Origin: Burkholderiaceae bacterium
GTDB taxonomy: Bacteria > Pseudomonadota > Gammaproteobacteria > Burkholderiales > Burkholderiaceae_D
Assembly (NCBI GenBank): GCA_031291325.1
Contig: JARLJG010000019.1
Location: 1 to 43,954 of the forward strand
Length of the DNA stretch: 43,954 nucleotides
Direction of reading: 5' to 3'
A program made the position numbers and the translations under genes. The notes below the pieces were generated by a model. That model saw only the letters and a program-made list of their open reading frames with translations, was not told the origin of the DNA and ran no database searches. This document shows positions 1-7,461 of the stretch, piece after piece. Every line of letters begins with the position of its first letter. Positions within the stretch are counted from its first letter, which is position 1.

Positions 1-20
1 AGCATCCAGTCAACAAGTTA

Positions 21-136
21 TGCCTGATGACCATAGCGAATTGGTACCACCCCTTCCCATCCCGAACAGGACCGTGAAACGATTTCGCGCCGATGATAGT
101 GCTGCAACCAGTGTGAAAGTAGGTTATCGTCAGGCT
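21..136 (+). rRNA. rrf: 5S ribosomal RNA
   Basis: This is a complete 5S rRNA of about 116 nt at the very start of the window. It begins with TGCCTGATGACC and carries the conserved CCCATCCCGAACAGG segment. It ends with TCGTCAGGCT, which pairs with the 5' end to form helix I. The 23S gene would lie just upstream, outside the window, so this is the distal end of an rRNA operon. The exact ends are estimated from the terminal helix. Confidence 0.95.
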
Positions 137-147
137 TGTTATAAGCA

Positions 148-181
148 AATCCCCGTCAGCTTCCGCTGGCGGGGATTTTTG
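148..181 (+). terminator. rRNA operon terminator
   Basis: A GC-rich hairpin (AATCCCCGTCAGC, loop TTCC, GCTGGCGGGGATT) is followed by a run of T about 12 nt after the 5S 3' end. This is a classical intrinsic terminator closing the rrn operon. Confidence 0.9.
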
Positions 182-267
182 CTTTGGGCGACCGGATTAA
201 ATGCCGACGCCAATTCAGTTCTGCACCGATCTGGACCGCTGCCGAGCGGCAAGCGTTATTCAACGCA

Positions 268-426
268 TCAACGCGCGCCCTTGTGACCCTTCTGCCCATC
301 GTTCTTGTGGCGGCCAGCAACTTCCTGCACCTCCGCCGCCTGCTTCAGCTTCTTGGCCTCCTCCTCAGCGGGGGAAGTATGAATCTTGGGCTGCGGCTGG
401 TGTTGTTCCTTCAAATGCTTGCTCAT
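268..426 (-). CDS. Small lysine-rich hypothetical protein (52 aa)
   Basis: A 52-residue, very hydrophilic protein rich in Lys, His, Gln and Glu, starting MSKHLKEQHQ and ending GQKGHKGAR. The ATG at 426 was chosen because a strong AGGAGG ribosome-binding site lies 6 nt upstream; a longer in-frame extension to 483 has no such site. There is no signal peptide or membrane segment, and no family is recognised. The central stretch (AEEEAKKLKQAAEVQEV) is a probable helix. It lies convergent to the rRNA operon and may be monocistronic. A real small gene is likely because of the ribosome-binding site, but the function is unknown. Confidence 0.55.
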   Translation of the reverse strand: MSKHLKEQHQPQPKIHTSPAEEEAKKLKQAAEVQEVAGRHKNDGQKGHKGAR

Positions 427-623
427 AAAACCTCCTGGCGAACGGTTTGTCCTACGCGTCAAATGACGTCCATCGAAGGCCATCGTACGCCGCGATGGTG
501 AGCATCACTGTGCGGCAGCAAACATAGCTCTTTGACCCGTTTCATCTCGCAAGCCGATATTCCTGTTTGTGGTGGTCACTTTACGGCTGATCAATGTGCT
601 GCCCACCGCAAGGAGAATTGCAG

Positions 624-862
624 TCACTTCACCGCCTCAATAATCCCAATCTCCCGTTTCAACAGGTCGTTCGCCAGGTCGGATAGCTGCATGCCTTTCT
701 TTGAAGCGATCGCGGAAAGATAAGCTTGCACCTCCTGATCCAAATATACTGGCAGATTCAGCGTAGCATTAGCATCGAGAATTTGCCGCGCACCCCTTTG
801 GAAAAGTCGATTTCGGTCGGCATCTCGTCATCGTCTTGCGGGTCGGTCGTCGTTGCATTCAT
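624..862 (-). pseudogene. Frameshifted BrnA/RHH-type antitoxin-like gene
   Basis: Reading the minus strand from an ATG at 862 gives an acidic N-terminus and then the motif EIDFSKGVRGKF. That frame then runs out of register and stops at 758-760. The other frame continues the family sequence from about 778: DANATLNLPVYLDQ, then a CopG/ribbon-helix-helix-like tail ending LLKREIGIIEAVK with a stop at 624-626. The two halves together resemble the small BrnA-type antitoxins, which carry DFSKGxRGKF followed by LNLPVYLDxEVQ. The break maps to about 776-783. No BrnT-like toxin ORF is adjacent; the upstream neighbour is a lactonase gene. It is therefore read as an orphan, inactivated antitoxin. A sequencing error or programmed frameshift cannot be excluded. 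The start is uncertain, since the open frame extends to 943. Confidence 0.6.
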
Positions 863-908
863 GTAGTCACCATAACTCGGATCAGTCGCATTTACTTGCT
901 TTCCCTCA

Positions 909-1802
909 TCAAGCAATGTAAACCCCTTCCCCCAACCCCGCAACTTCCACCTCCACCGTCAACAAACACCCAGAAAGCGGAAACTCCGCAATCTCCGCCG
1001 TAGGCCGGTTATTACGCGAGGTCGTCACATACAGCGTCTTCAATTCCGGCCCGCCGAAGGCCAGCATGGTTGGGCAGCGGGCGGGGAGTTTGATTTCGCT
1101 CAGGATTTCGCCGTCGGGCGAGAGGCGCAGCAGGCGGCTGCCTTCCATCATCGCGCACCAATATGCGCCTTCGGCGTCGACTGCTGCGCCGTCCGGGCGG
1201 CCGCCGTAGTTGTTGGTTCTGTCCTTGGAAAACTCGCGCAGGATGCGGCTCGCGCCGAGTTCGCCGCTGGCGACATCGAAGTCGTACGCGCGGATGGTGT
1301 GCGAGGTGGTGTCGCTGCGGTACAGGGTGCGGTTGTCGGGGCTGAAGGCGAGGCCGTTGGAGACCGTGGCCGGCAAGTTCCGGTCTTGCAGCACGCCGTG
1401 CGTGACGCTGTAGAGCGTCGCGCCGGGGTGGTCGCGCGGTTCGTAGATGGTGCCGACCCAGAGACGACCGGCGGCGTCGCAGCGGCCATCGTTGAAGCGC
1501 AGCTTGGTCGTGTCGTACGGCGCAGCGGCGAATGGGGTGAGCGTGCCGCTGTCGGTGTCGAATGTGGACAGCCCGGTGCGCAGCGCCACCAGCAAGCCGC
1601 CGCCGGCGCAAAAGGCGATGCAGCCGGGTTCGGTCGGCATCGGCCATACGCGATGCTGGCCGCTGGCCGGCGTCAGGCTGTGGACGGCTTTGCCGGGGAT
1701 GTCGATCCAATAGAGCGTGGCTTCGGCGCGATGCCAGATCGGGCATTCGCCCAGCAGCATTGGCGTGTCGAGGGCGGGGCGGATATCATTGATGGCTGGC
1801 AT
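909..1802 (-). CDS. SMP-30/gluconolactonase-family lactonase
   Basis: A 297-residue protein of the SMP-30/gluconolactonase/LRE-like six-bladed beta-propeller family. These are metal-dependent enzymes that open sugar lactones. Family landmarks are LGECPIW near residue 18 (metal-ligand Glu), SNGLAFSPDNRTLY in the middle (metal-ligand Asn) and GRPDGAAVDAEG (metal-ligand Asp). Length is normal and there is no signal peptide, so it is cytoplasmic. It is divergent from a beta-hydroxyacid dehydrogenase gene starting 68 bp away, which suggests joint use in sugar-acid catabolism. The exact lactone (gluconate, arabinonate, galactonate type) cannot be told from sequence. The ATG at 1802 has only a weak purine-rich site upstream. 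Confidence 0.85.
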   Translation of the reverse strand: MPAINDIRPALDTPMLLGECPIWHRAEATLYWIDIPGKAVHSLTPASGQHRVWPMPTEPGCIAFCAGGGLLVALRTGLSTFDTDSGTLTPFAAAPYDTTKLRFNDGRCDAAGRLWVGTIYEPRDHPGATLYSVTHGVLQDRNLPATVSNGLAFSPDNRTLYRSDTTSHTIRAYDFDVASGELGASRILREFSKDRTNNYGGRPDGAAVDAEGAYWCAMMEGSRLLRLSPDGEILSEIKLPARCPTMLAFGGPELKTLYVTTSRNNRPTAEIAEFPLSGCLLTVEVEVAGLGEGVYIA

Positions 1803-1828
1803 GGTGTGCGCGTTCTCTGTGGAGGATG

Positions 1829-1841
1829 TAGCATTATGCTA
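1829..1841. promoter_or_regulatory. Candidate operator in divergent promoter
   Basis: A perfect 13-bp palindrome (TAGCAT, T, ATGCTA) lies in the 67-bp gap between the divergent lactonase and dehydrogenase genes. Position and symmetry suit a dimeric repressor controlling both genes. No regulator gene is adjacent, so this is inference from symmetry alone. Confidence 0.3.
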
Positions 1842-1869
1842 TGAAATACATACTAACCAGGAGTCACGA

Positions 1870-2784
1870 TTGAACCTTGCAACTACGCGCCCGCATATCG
1901 CATTTCTCGGCATCGGATTGATGGGCAAGCCGATGGCGACCCGCCTGCTCGACGCCGGCTATGCGCTGACCGTCTGGAACCGCAGCCGCGCCAAGGCCGA
2001 GGCGTTGGCTGGCAAGGGCGCCACCGTCGCCGATACGCCCGCCACTGCGGTGGCGACGGCGGATATCGTCATCAGCATGCTGGAAGCCGGCCCTGTCGTG
2101 GCCGAAGTCGCGCAGATGGCCTTGCCCGGCTTGCGGCTCGGCACCCTGTTCATCGACATGAGTTCGACCAAGCAGGCGGAAGCGCAGCAATTGCATGCAA
2201 CGCTGGCGCAACATGGGGTCAACTTCATGGATGCGCCGGTTTCCGGCGGCGTGGTGGGCGCGGAACTGGGCACGCTGGCGATCATGGCGGGCGGCAGCGA
2301 GGCGGATTTTACGCGCGCGCAACCGGTGTTTGCGGTGCTCGGACGCTCCACGCTGGTCGGCCCGGCAGGTTGCGGGCAACTGGCGAAATTGTGCAATCAA
2401 TTGATCGTCGGCGGCACGCTCAACATCGTGGCGGAAGCGCTGTTATTGGCGCAGGCCGGTGGCGCCGATCCGGCGGCGGTGCGCGCTGCAATACGCGGCG
2501 GTTTTGCCGAAAGCCGGATTCTCGAACTGCACGGGCAACGCATGCTGGAGCGTAACTTCATGCCGGGCGGGCAGGTGAAGAGCCAGGTCAAGGATATGGA
2601 CAATATCTTGAACGCGGCCAAGCTCGCCGGCTTGCAATTGCCGCTGACGGAAGTGGTGGCCGAGCGTTATCGCAGCATCCTGGAGTCGATCCCGCATGCC
2701 GACCACTCGGCGGCTTTGATCGCGCTGGAGCGGCTCAACCCCGGCAAGCGTCTGGGCGACGCGCCGGACCTGCTGCCGGAATAG
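1870..2784 (+). CDS. NAD(P)-dependent beta-hydroxyacid dehydrogenase (HIBADH / tartronate semialdehyde reductase family)
   Basis: A 304-residue oxidoreductase of the 3-hydroxyisobutyrate dehydrogenase superfamily. The N-terminal Rossmann motif FLGIGLMGKPMA is at 12-23. The substrate-binding motif DAPVSGG is at 121-127 and the catalytic Lys is in QLAKLCNQ (K173). Members interconvert a beta-hydroxyacid and its semialdehyde, for example tartronate semialdehyde and glycerate. The start is a TTG at 1870, chosen because AGGAG lies 7 nt upstream and the family's Rossmann strand begins about 10 residues later. In-frame ATGs further upstream would run into the divergent gene. It probably acts with the divergent lactonase; the substrate is not determined by sequence. 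Confidence 0.85.
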   Translation: MNLATTRPHIAFLGIGLMGKPMATRLLDAGYALTVWNRSRAKAEALAGKGATVADTPATAVATADIVISMLEAGPVVAEVAQMALPGLRLGTLFIDMSSTKQAEAQQLHATLAQHGVNFMDAPVSGGVVGAELGTLAIMAGGSEADFTRAQPVFAVLGRSTLVGPAGCGQLAKLCNQLIVGGTLNIVAEALLLAQAGGADPAAVRAAIRGGFAESRILELHGQRMLERNFMPGGQVKSQVKDMDNILNAAKLAGLQLPLTEVVAERYRSILESIPHADHSAALIALERLNPGKRLGDAPDLLPE

Positions 2785-2799
2785 CCGCAGTCTGCAAGC

Positions 2800-3993
2800 T
2801 TACGCGTCGGCCAGGAAGGTTTCCGCCAGCCGCACCCAGTAGGATGCGCCGATGGGCAGCAATTCGTCGTTGAAATCGTAGCGGGGGCTGTGCAAATTGC
2901 ATGGCCCCAATCCATGTTCGGCGCTGCCGTGCCCGCATTCGCCGTTGCCGAGGAACACGTAGCAGCCCGGCTTTTCCTGCAGCATGAAGGCGAAATCTTC
3001 GGCGGCCATCGACGGTTCGACATTGGCATCGACGCGGTGCGTGCCAACCAGCGCTTGCATCACGCCGACCGCGAATTTCGTCTCTTGCTCGTGATTGATT
3101 AGCGGCGGATAGTTGCGCTTGAATTGAAAATCCACCTGCGCCTCGAAGGCGGTCGCGGTATGTTCGGCGATGCTGCGCATGCGCTGTTCTATCATGTCCA
3201 GCAACTCGGTGGTGAAGGTGCGCACGGTGCCGATCAGCACCGCTTCGTCCGGGATCACATTGGTGGCGCTGCCGGCGTGAATCTGGGTGATCGACAGCAC
3301 GCCGGATTCCAGCGGATTCTTGTTGCGGCTGATGATGGTTTGCCAGCTTTGCGCGATTTGCACCGCGATCATGATCGGATCGACGCCCTTGTTCGGCTGC
3401 GCCGCATGCGAGCCGATGCCCTTGACGGTCACTTCAAATTCATTGCTGGAAGCCATCATCGGGCCGTCGGTCACGCCGAAGGTGCCGACTGGCGAACCGG
3501 GCCAGTTGTGCATACCGAACACCGCTTCCATCGGAAATTGCTCGAACAGGCCATCGTCCATCATGCGCCGCGCGCCGCCGCCGCCTTCTTCCGCCGGCTG
3601 GAAAATCACATACACGGTGCCGTCGAAATTGCGATGCGTCGCCAGGTAATGCGCAGCGCCGAGCAGCATCGCGGTGTGGCCGTCGTGGCCACAGGCGTGC
3701 ATCTTGCCGGCGTTTTGCGAAGCGTGCGGAAAGGTGTTGACTTCTTGCATCGGCAACGCATCCATGTCGGCGCGCAAACCGATGGCGCGCTCGCTGCTGC
3801 CGCTGCTGATAATGCCGACCACGCCGGTCAAGCCCATGCCGCGCACCACCGGGATGCCCCATTCGGTCAACTTGCTCGCCACCAATTCAGAGGTGCGCTT
3901 TTCTTCGTAACATAATTCGGGATGCGCGTGGATGTCGCGTCGGATGCTCTGCAATTCGGCATGAAATTCGATAATCGGGTCGATCAACTTCAT
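2800..3993 (-). CDS. M20-family amidohydrolase (hippurate hydrolase / N-acyl amino acid deacylase type)
   Basis: A 397-residue metal-dependent amidohydrolase of peptidase family M20D. It carries the metal-binding motif ACGHDGH (C101, H103), the catalytic PAEEGGGG motif (Glu about 135-136), GMHNWPG with a further His near 161, and the lid-domain SHAAQP segment. Members release amino acids from N-acyl conjugates such as hippurate, or act on indole-acetyl-amino acids. It is cytoplasmic, with no signal peptide. The ATG at 3993 has a GGGAG site 5 nt upstream; the frame stays open far upstream but that part is only non-coding and antisense readthrough. It is convergent with the upstream dehydrogenase (16 bp between stops). 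The precise substrate is unknown. Confidence 0.9.
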   Translation of the reverse strand: MKLIDPIIEFHAELQSIRRDIHAHPELCYEEKRTSELVASKLTEWGIPVVRGMGLTGVVGIISSGSSERAIGLRADMDALPMQEVNTFPHASQNAGKMHACGHDGHTAMLLGAAHYLATHRNFDGTVYVIFQPAEEGGGGARRMMDDGLFEQFPMEAVFGMHNWPGSPVGTFGVTDGPMMASSNEFEVTVKGIGSHAAQPNKGVDPIMIAVQIAQSWQTIISRNKNPLESGVLSITQIHAGSATNVIPDEAVLIGTVRTFTTELLDMIEQRMRSIAEHTATAFEAQVDFQFKRNYPPLINHEQETKFAVGVMQALVGTHRVDANVEPSMAAEDFAFMLQEKPGCYVFLGNGECGHGSAEHGLGPCNLHSPRYDFNDELLPIGASYWVRLAETFLADA

Positions 3994-4236
3994 GGTAACT
4001 CCCATTTTATATTCGGCATGATGTGCGCATGCTTTTTTGGCATCGAATTTTGCCTTGCAACAAAATCGAAGCGTTCGTTTTTGCGTTCCTCTATATGCGT
4101 ATCTTACCCCTAGCCCGGGGTGCTTGCCCGCCGGACAGGAAACAGAATTTTCCCGAACGCATCTTCCCATAGCGTTGCCATGCACATTGCGGGGTGACGG
4201 TATACCATAGCGTTTCAAGATTGATATGGATCGCAC

Positions 4237-6327
4237 ATGAGCACCGAAATTATCCGCGCGGTATGCCCGCACGATTGCCCCGATACCTGCGCGTTGCTGG
4301 TCACGGTCAAAGACGGCGTCGCGCTGGAAGTAAAAGGCGATCCCGAGCACCCGACCACCGCCGGCGTGCTGTGCACCAAGGTGTCGCGCTACACCGAGCG
4401 CACTTACCACAAGGACCGCCTGCTGTATCCTATGAAGCGCGTCGGCAACAAGGGCGAGGGCAAATTTGCGCGCATCGGTTGGGACGAGGCGCTTGATACC
4501 GTTGCCGCGCGCCTGAAAACGATAGCCGCGCGCGATCCGCAAGCCATCGTGCCGTATAGCTATGCCGGCACAATGGGGCTGGTGCAGGGCGAGTCGATGT
4601 CGGCGCGCTTCTTGCACAAGCTGGGCGCGTCGCTGCTGGACCGCACGATTTGCGCGACCGCCGGCGGCGCCGGCTATACCTATACCATCGGCGCGCGCAT
4701 CGGCACCGATCTGGAACAATTCCAGAACGCCAAGCTGATCCTGATATGGGGCGGCAATCCGATTGCATCGAACCTGCATTTCTGGACCCGCGCGCAAGAA
4801 GCCAAGCGCAACGGCGCGACGCTGGTGGCAATCGACCCGTATCGCTCGCTGACGGCGGAAAAGTGCCAGCAGCACATCGCGCTGCTGCCCGGCACCGACG
4901 CCGCATTGGCGCTCGGCTTGATGCATGTGCTGGTCCGCGATGACTTGCTCGATCACGATTACATTGCCAATTACACGTTCGGATTCGAGCAATTGAAGGA
5001 GCGCGTGCAGCAATGGTCGCCGCAACGTGTCGCGCAAATTTGCGGCATTGCGGCCCAGCAGATCGAGCAGTTGGCGCACCTGTACGGCGCAACCGCCAAG
5101 CGCGGCGAGCCGGTGGCGATCCGCACCAATTACGGCTTGCAGCGGGTGCACGGCGGCGGCATGGCGGTGCGCAACATTTGTTGCCTGCCGGCGCTGGTCG
5201 GCGCTTGGCGGCATGCGGCGGGCGGCATTCAATTGTCCAGCTCGGATTCCTTCCCGCGCGATTCCAAGGCCTTGCAGCGGCCCGATTTGATGTCCGCTCC
5301 GCAGGCGACGCGCACCATCAACATGAGCACCATCGGCGACGATTTGCTGCGCGAAGCGTCGCCGGATTTCGGCCCGCGCATCGATGCGCTGATCGTCTAC
5401 AACTCCAATCCGGTGGCTATCGCGCCGCAGTCGGTCAAGGTGGCGCAAGGGTTTGCGCGCGAGGATTTATTTACCGTGGTGCTGGAACATTTCCAGACCG
5501 ATACCGCCGACTACGCCGATATCCTGTTGCCGGCCACCACCCAGTTGGAGCATGTCGATGCCCATTCCGCCTACGGTCATTTGTATATGATGGCCAACAA
5601 CGCGGCGATTGCGCCGCTGGGCGAAGCCAAGCCGAATACCGAAATCTTCCGCCTCTTGGCGGCGCGCATGGGCTTCGACGATCCTTGCTTTGCCGATAGC
5701 GACGATGCGATTGCGGCGGTGGCGTTCAAGCGCGACGATGTGCGGGCGATCCATTTCGATTGGGATGCGTTGAAGCAAAAAGGCTGGCAAAAGCTGAACA
5801 TGCCTGCTGCGCCTTTTGCGCAAGGCGGTTTTCCGACGCCATCGGGCAAATGCGAATTCTTTTCTGCGCGCATGCAAACCGATGGTTACGACCCGTTGCC
5901 GACCTATATCGCGCCCTATGAATCGGCGGCCAGCAGCCCGGAATTGGCGGTCAACTATCCGCTGGCGATGATCTCGCCGCCGGCGCGCAATTTCCTCAAT
6001 TCCAGCTTCGTCAACGTGCAAAGCCTGAGAAATACCGAGGGCGAACCGCATCTGGATATCCATCCTGCCGACGCCGCCGCGCGCCAAATCGGCGCCGACG
6101 ACATGGTGCGGATTTTCAACGAGCGCGGCTCGTTTGTCGCCAAGGCGCGGGTCACCGACAAGGCGCGCCCCGGCTTGGTGGTGGGCTTGTCGATTTGGTG
6201 GAAGAAGCTGGCAAGCGACGGCAAGAATGCCAACGAAGTCACCAGCCAGCGCTTGACCGACATGGGGCGCGGGCCGACTTTTTACGACTTGCTGGTGCAG
6301 GTGGAAAAGGTGGGCGCAGCGGCGTGA
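4237..6327 (+). CDS. Molybdopterin oxidoreductase (DMSO reductase family, [4Fe-4S])
   Basis: A 696-residue member of the DMSO-reductase superfamily. The N-terminal iron-sulfur motif is C10-x3-C14-x3-C18-x28-C47. It is followed by the molybdopterin-binding body, with the segment LIWGGNP and an acidic C-terminal molydopterin-dinucleotide domain from about residue 575. No twin-arginine signal is present, so the enzyme is predicted cytoplasmic. No adjacent electron-transfer or membrane subunits are present, which points to a stand-alone soluble oxidoreductase; the substrate is unknown. The stop codon overlaps by 1 nt the ATG of the following lipoprotein gene (TGATG), implying co-translation. Its own start is preceded by a 243-bp gap with no recognised gene. 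Confidence 0.88.
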   Translation: MSTEIIRAVCPHDCPDTCALLVTVKDGVALEVKGDPEHPTTAGVLCTKVSRYTERTYHKDRLLYPMKRVGNKGEGKFARIGWDEALDTVAARLKTIAARDPQAIVPYSYAGTMGLVQGESMSARFLHKLGASLLDRTICATAGGAGYTYTIGARIGTDLEQFQNAKLILIWGGNPIASNLHFWTRAQEAKRNGATLVAIDPYRSLTAEKCQQHIALLPGTDAALALGLMHVLVRDDLLDHDYIANYTFGFEQLKERVQQWSPQRVAQICGIAAQQIEQLAHLYGATAKRGEPVAIRTNYGLQRVHGGGMAVRNICCLPALVGAWRHAAGGIQLSSSDSFPRDSKALQRPDLMSAPQATRTINMSTIGDDLLREASPDFGPRIDALIVYNSNPVAIAPQSVKVAQGFAREDLFTVVLEHFQTDTADYADILLPATTQLEHVDAHSAYGHLYMMANNAAIAPLGEAKPNTEIFRLLAARMGFDDPCFADSDDAIAAVAFKRDDVRAIHFDWDALKQKGWQKLNMPAAPFAQGGFPTPSGKCEFFSARMQTDGYDPLPTYIAPYESAASSPELAVNYPLAMISPPARNFLNSSFVNVQSLRNTEGEPHLDIHPADAAARQIGADDMVRIFNERGSFVAKARVTDKARPGLVVGLSIWWKKLASDGKNANEVTSQRLTDMGRGPTFYDLLVQVEKVGAAA

Positions 6328-7370
6328 TGCTCAACCGGCGGATCGCATTGTGCCTGGCGCTGGCCATGTTGCTTGGCGGTTGCGCGCAGATTGGTTATTA
6401 CGGCCAGGCCGTGCATGGACAATTGTCCCTGCTGGGCAGCGCCAAACCGATCGACCAGGTGTTGGACGATCCCGCTACCGGCGACAAGCTCAAAGCGCGG
6501 CTTAACCAGGTCAAGCAGATCCGCGCCTTTGCAGTCAGCGAACTGGGCTTGCCGGACAATGCCAGCTATACCTCGTATGCCGACCTGAAGCGGCCCTACG
6601 TGCTATGGAACGTGGTGGCGACGCCGGAGCTTTCGCTGACGCCGCTGCAATGGTGTTTTCCGATAGCCGGTTGCGTCGATTATCGCGGCTACTATAGCGA
6701 AGACGGTGCGCGCGTCTTCGCAGACACATTGCGCGGAGAAGGCTACGATGTGCAAATCGGCGGCGTGCCAGCGTATTCGACGCTGGGCTGGTTCAGCGAC
6801 CCGGTGCCGTCGACTTTAATCGGCTATTCCGACGCCGAATTGGCGCGCGTGATCTTTCATGAACTGGCGCATCAGGTGGTGTATGCGCAGGGCGATTCGC
6901 AATTCAACGAGTCGTTCGCCACGTCGGTGGAGGAGGTAGGCGTCGACCGTTGGCTGACGAAATTCGGCGACGAGAAACTACGCAAAGCCTATGCGGAGCA
7001 TCGACAGCGCCAACGCGATTTCCTGGCGCTACTGTTGAAATACAGGAGCATGCTGGAAGCCAATTATGCGCGCGCGGTGGACGACGACGACAAGCGCAAG
7101 CAAAAGGCGGCGATTTTCCAGGCATTGCAGGACGAGTATCAAACCCTGAAAGTCGGCTGGGGTGGTTATGCCGGGTATGATCATTGGTTTGCCGAGCCGC
7201 TATCGAATGCGCATCTGGCGTCGATTGCGACTTATCACGACCTCGTGCCGGCCTTCAAGGAATTGCTGCGGCAGGAGCAGAGCTTTCCAAAATTCTATGA
7301 AGCGGTGCGCGCGTTGGCGCAATTGGATAAGGAAGAGCGCCATCGTCGGCTTGCACTTTTGCTTAAATAA
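6327..7370 (+). CDS. Lipoprotein zinc aminopeptidase (COG4324 / PF10023 type)
   Basis: A 347-residue predicted lipoprotein. A short hydrophobic signal ends in the lipobox LGGC (Cys19), so the mature protein should be membrane-anchored. The HExxH zinc motif HELAHQ is at 178-183, followed by NESFATSVEE, whose Glu195 is the likely third ligand. The arrangement matches the putative-aminopeptidase family of Gram-negative bacteria. The ATG overlaps the stop of the molybdopterin oxidoreductase gene by 1 nt and begins exactly at the signal peptide; a longer frame upstream is antisense-like readthrough. No biochemical role is established for the family as far as I know. Confidence 0.85.
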   Translation: MLNRRIALCLALAMLLGGCAQIGYYGQAVHGQLSLLGSAKPIDQVLDDPATGDKLKARLNQVKQIRAFAVSELGLPDNASYTSYADLKRPYVLWNVVATPELSLTPLQWCFPIAGCVDYRGYYSEDGARVFADTLRGEGYDVQIGGVPAYSTLGWFSDPVPSTLIGYSDAELARVIFHELAHQVVYAQGDSQFNESFATSVEEVGVDRWLTKFGDEKLRKAYAEHRQRQRDFLALLLKYRSMLEANYARAVDDDDKRKQKAAIFQALQDEYQTLKVGWGGYAGYDHWFAEPLSNAHLASIATYHDLVPAFKELLRQEQSFPKFYEAVRALAQLDKEERHRRLALLLK

Positions 7371-7386
7371 CGATGTTACGCGCTTT

Positions 7387-7418
7387 GCTCCCCTCTCCCG
7401 CAGGCGGGAGAGGGGAGC
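7387..7418. repeat. Perfect 32-bp palindrome, REP-like, copy A
   Basis: Two 15-bp arms (GCTCCCCTCTCCCGC and its exact complement) are separated by AG. It sits in the 91-bp gap between the aminopeptidase and hydrolase-ligase genes. A related copy with the same core and similar flanks is at 43805-43836. It has no T-tract, so it is not a standard terminator; it looks like a dispersed repetitive extragenic palindrome. Confidence 0.75.
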
Positions 7419-7461
7419 ACAGTGCGTCACATCAGTTAAATAGTTTCGCTACAATGCCGAC

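Noticed and set aside
3994-5448. Upstream in-frame extension of the M20 amidohydrolase to 882 codons
   Set aside because: It runs antisense to the molybdopterin oxidoreductase; the true start at 3993 has a ribosome-binding site and the normal family N-terminus.
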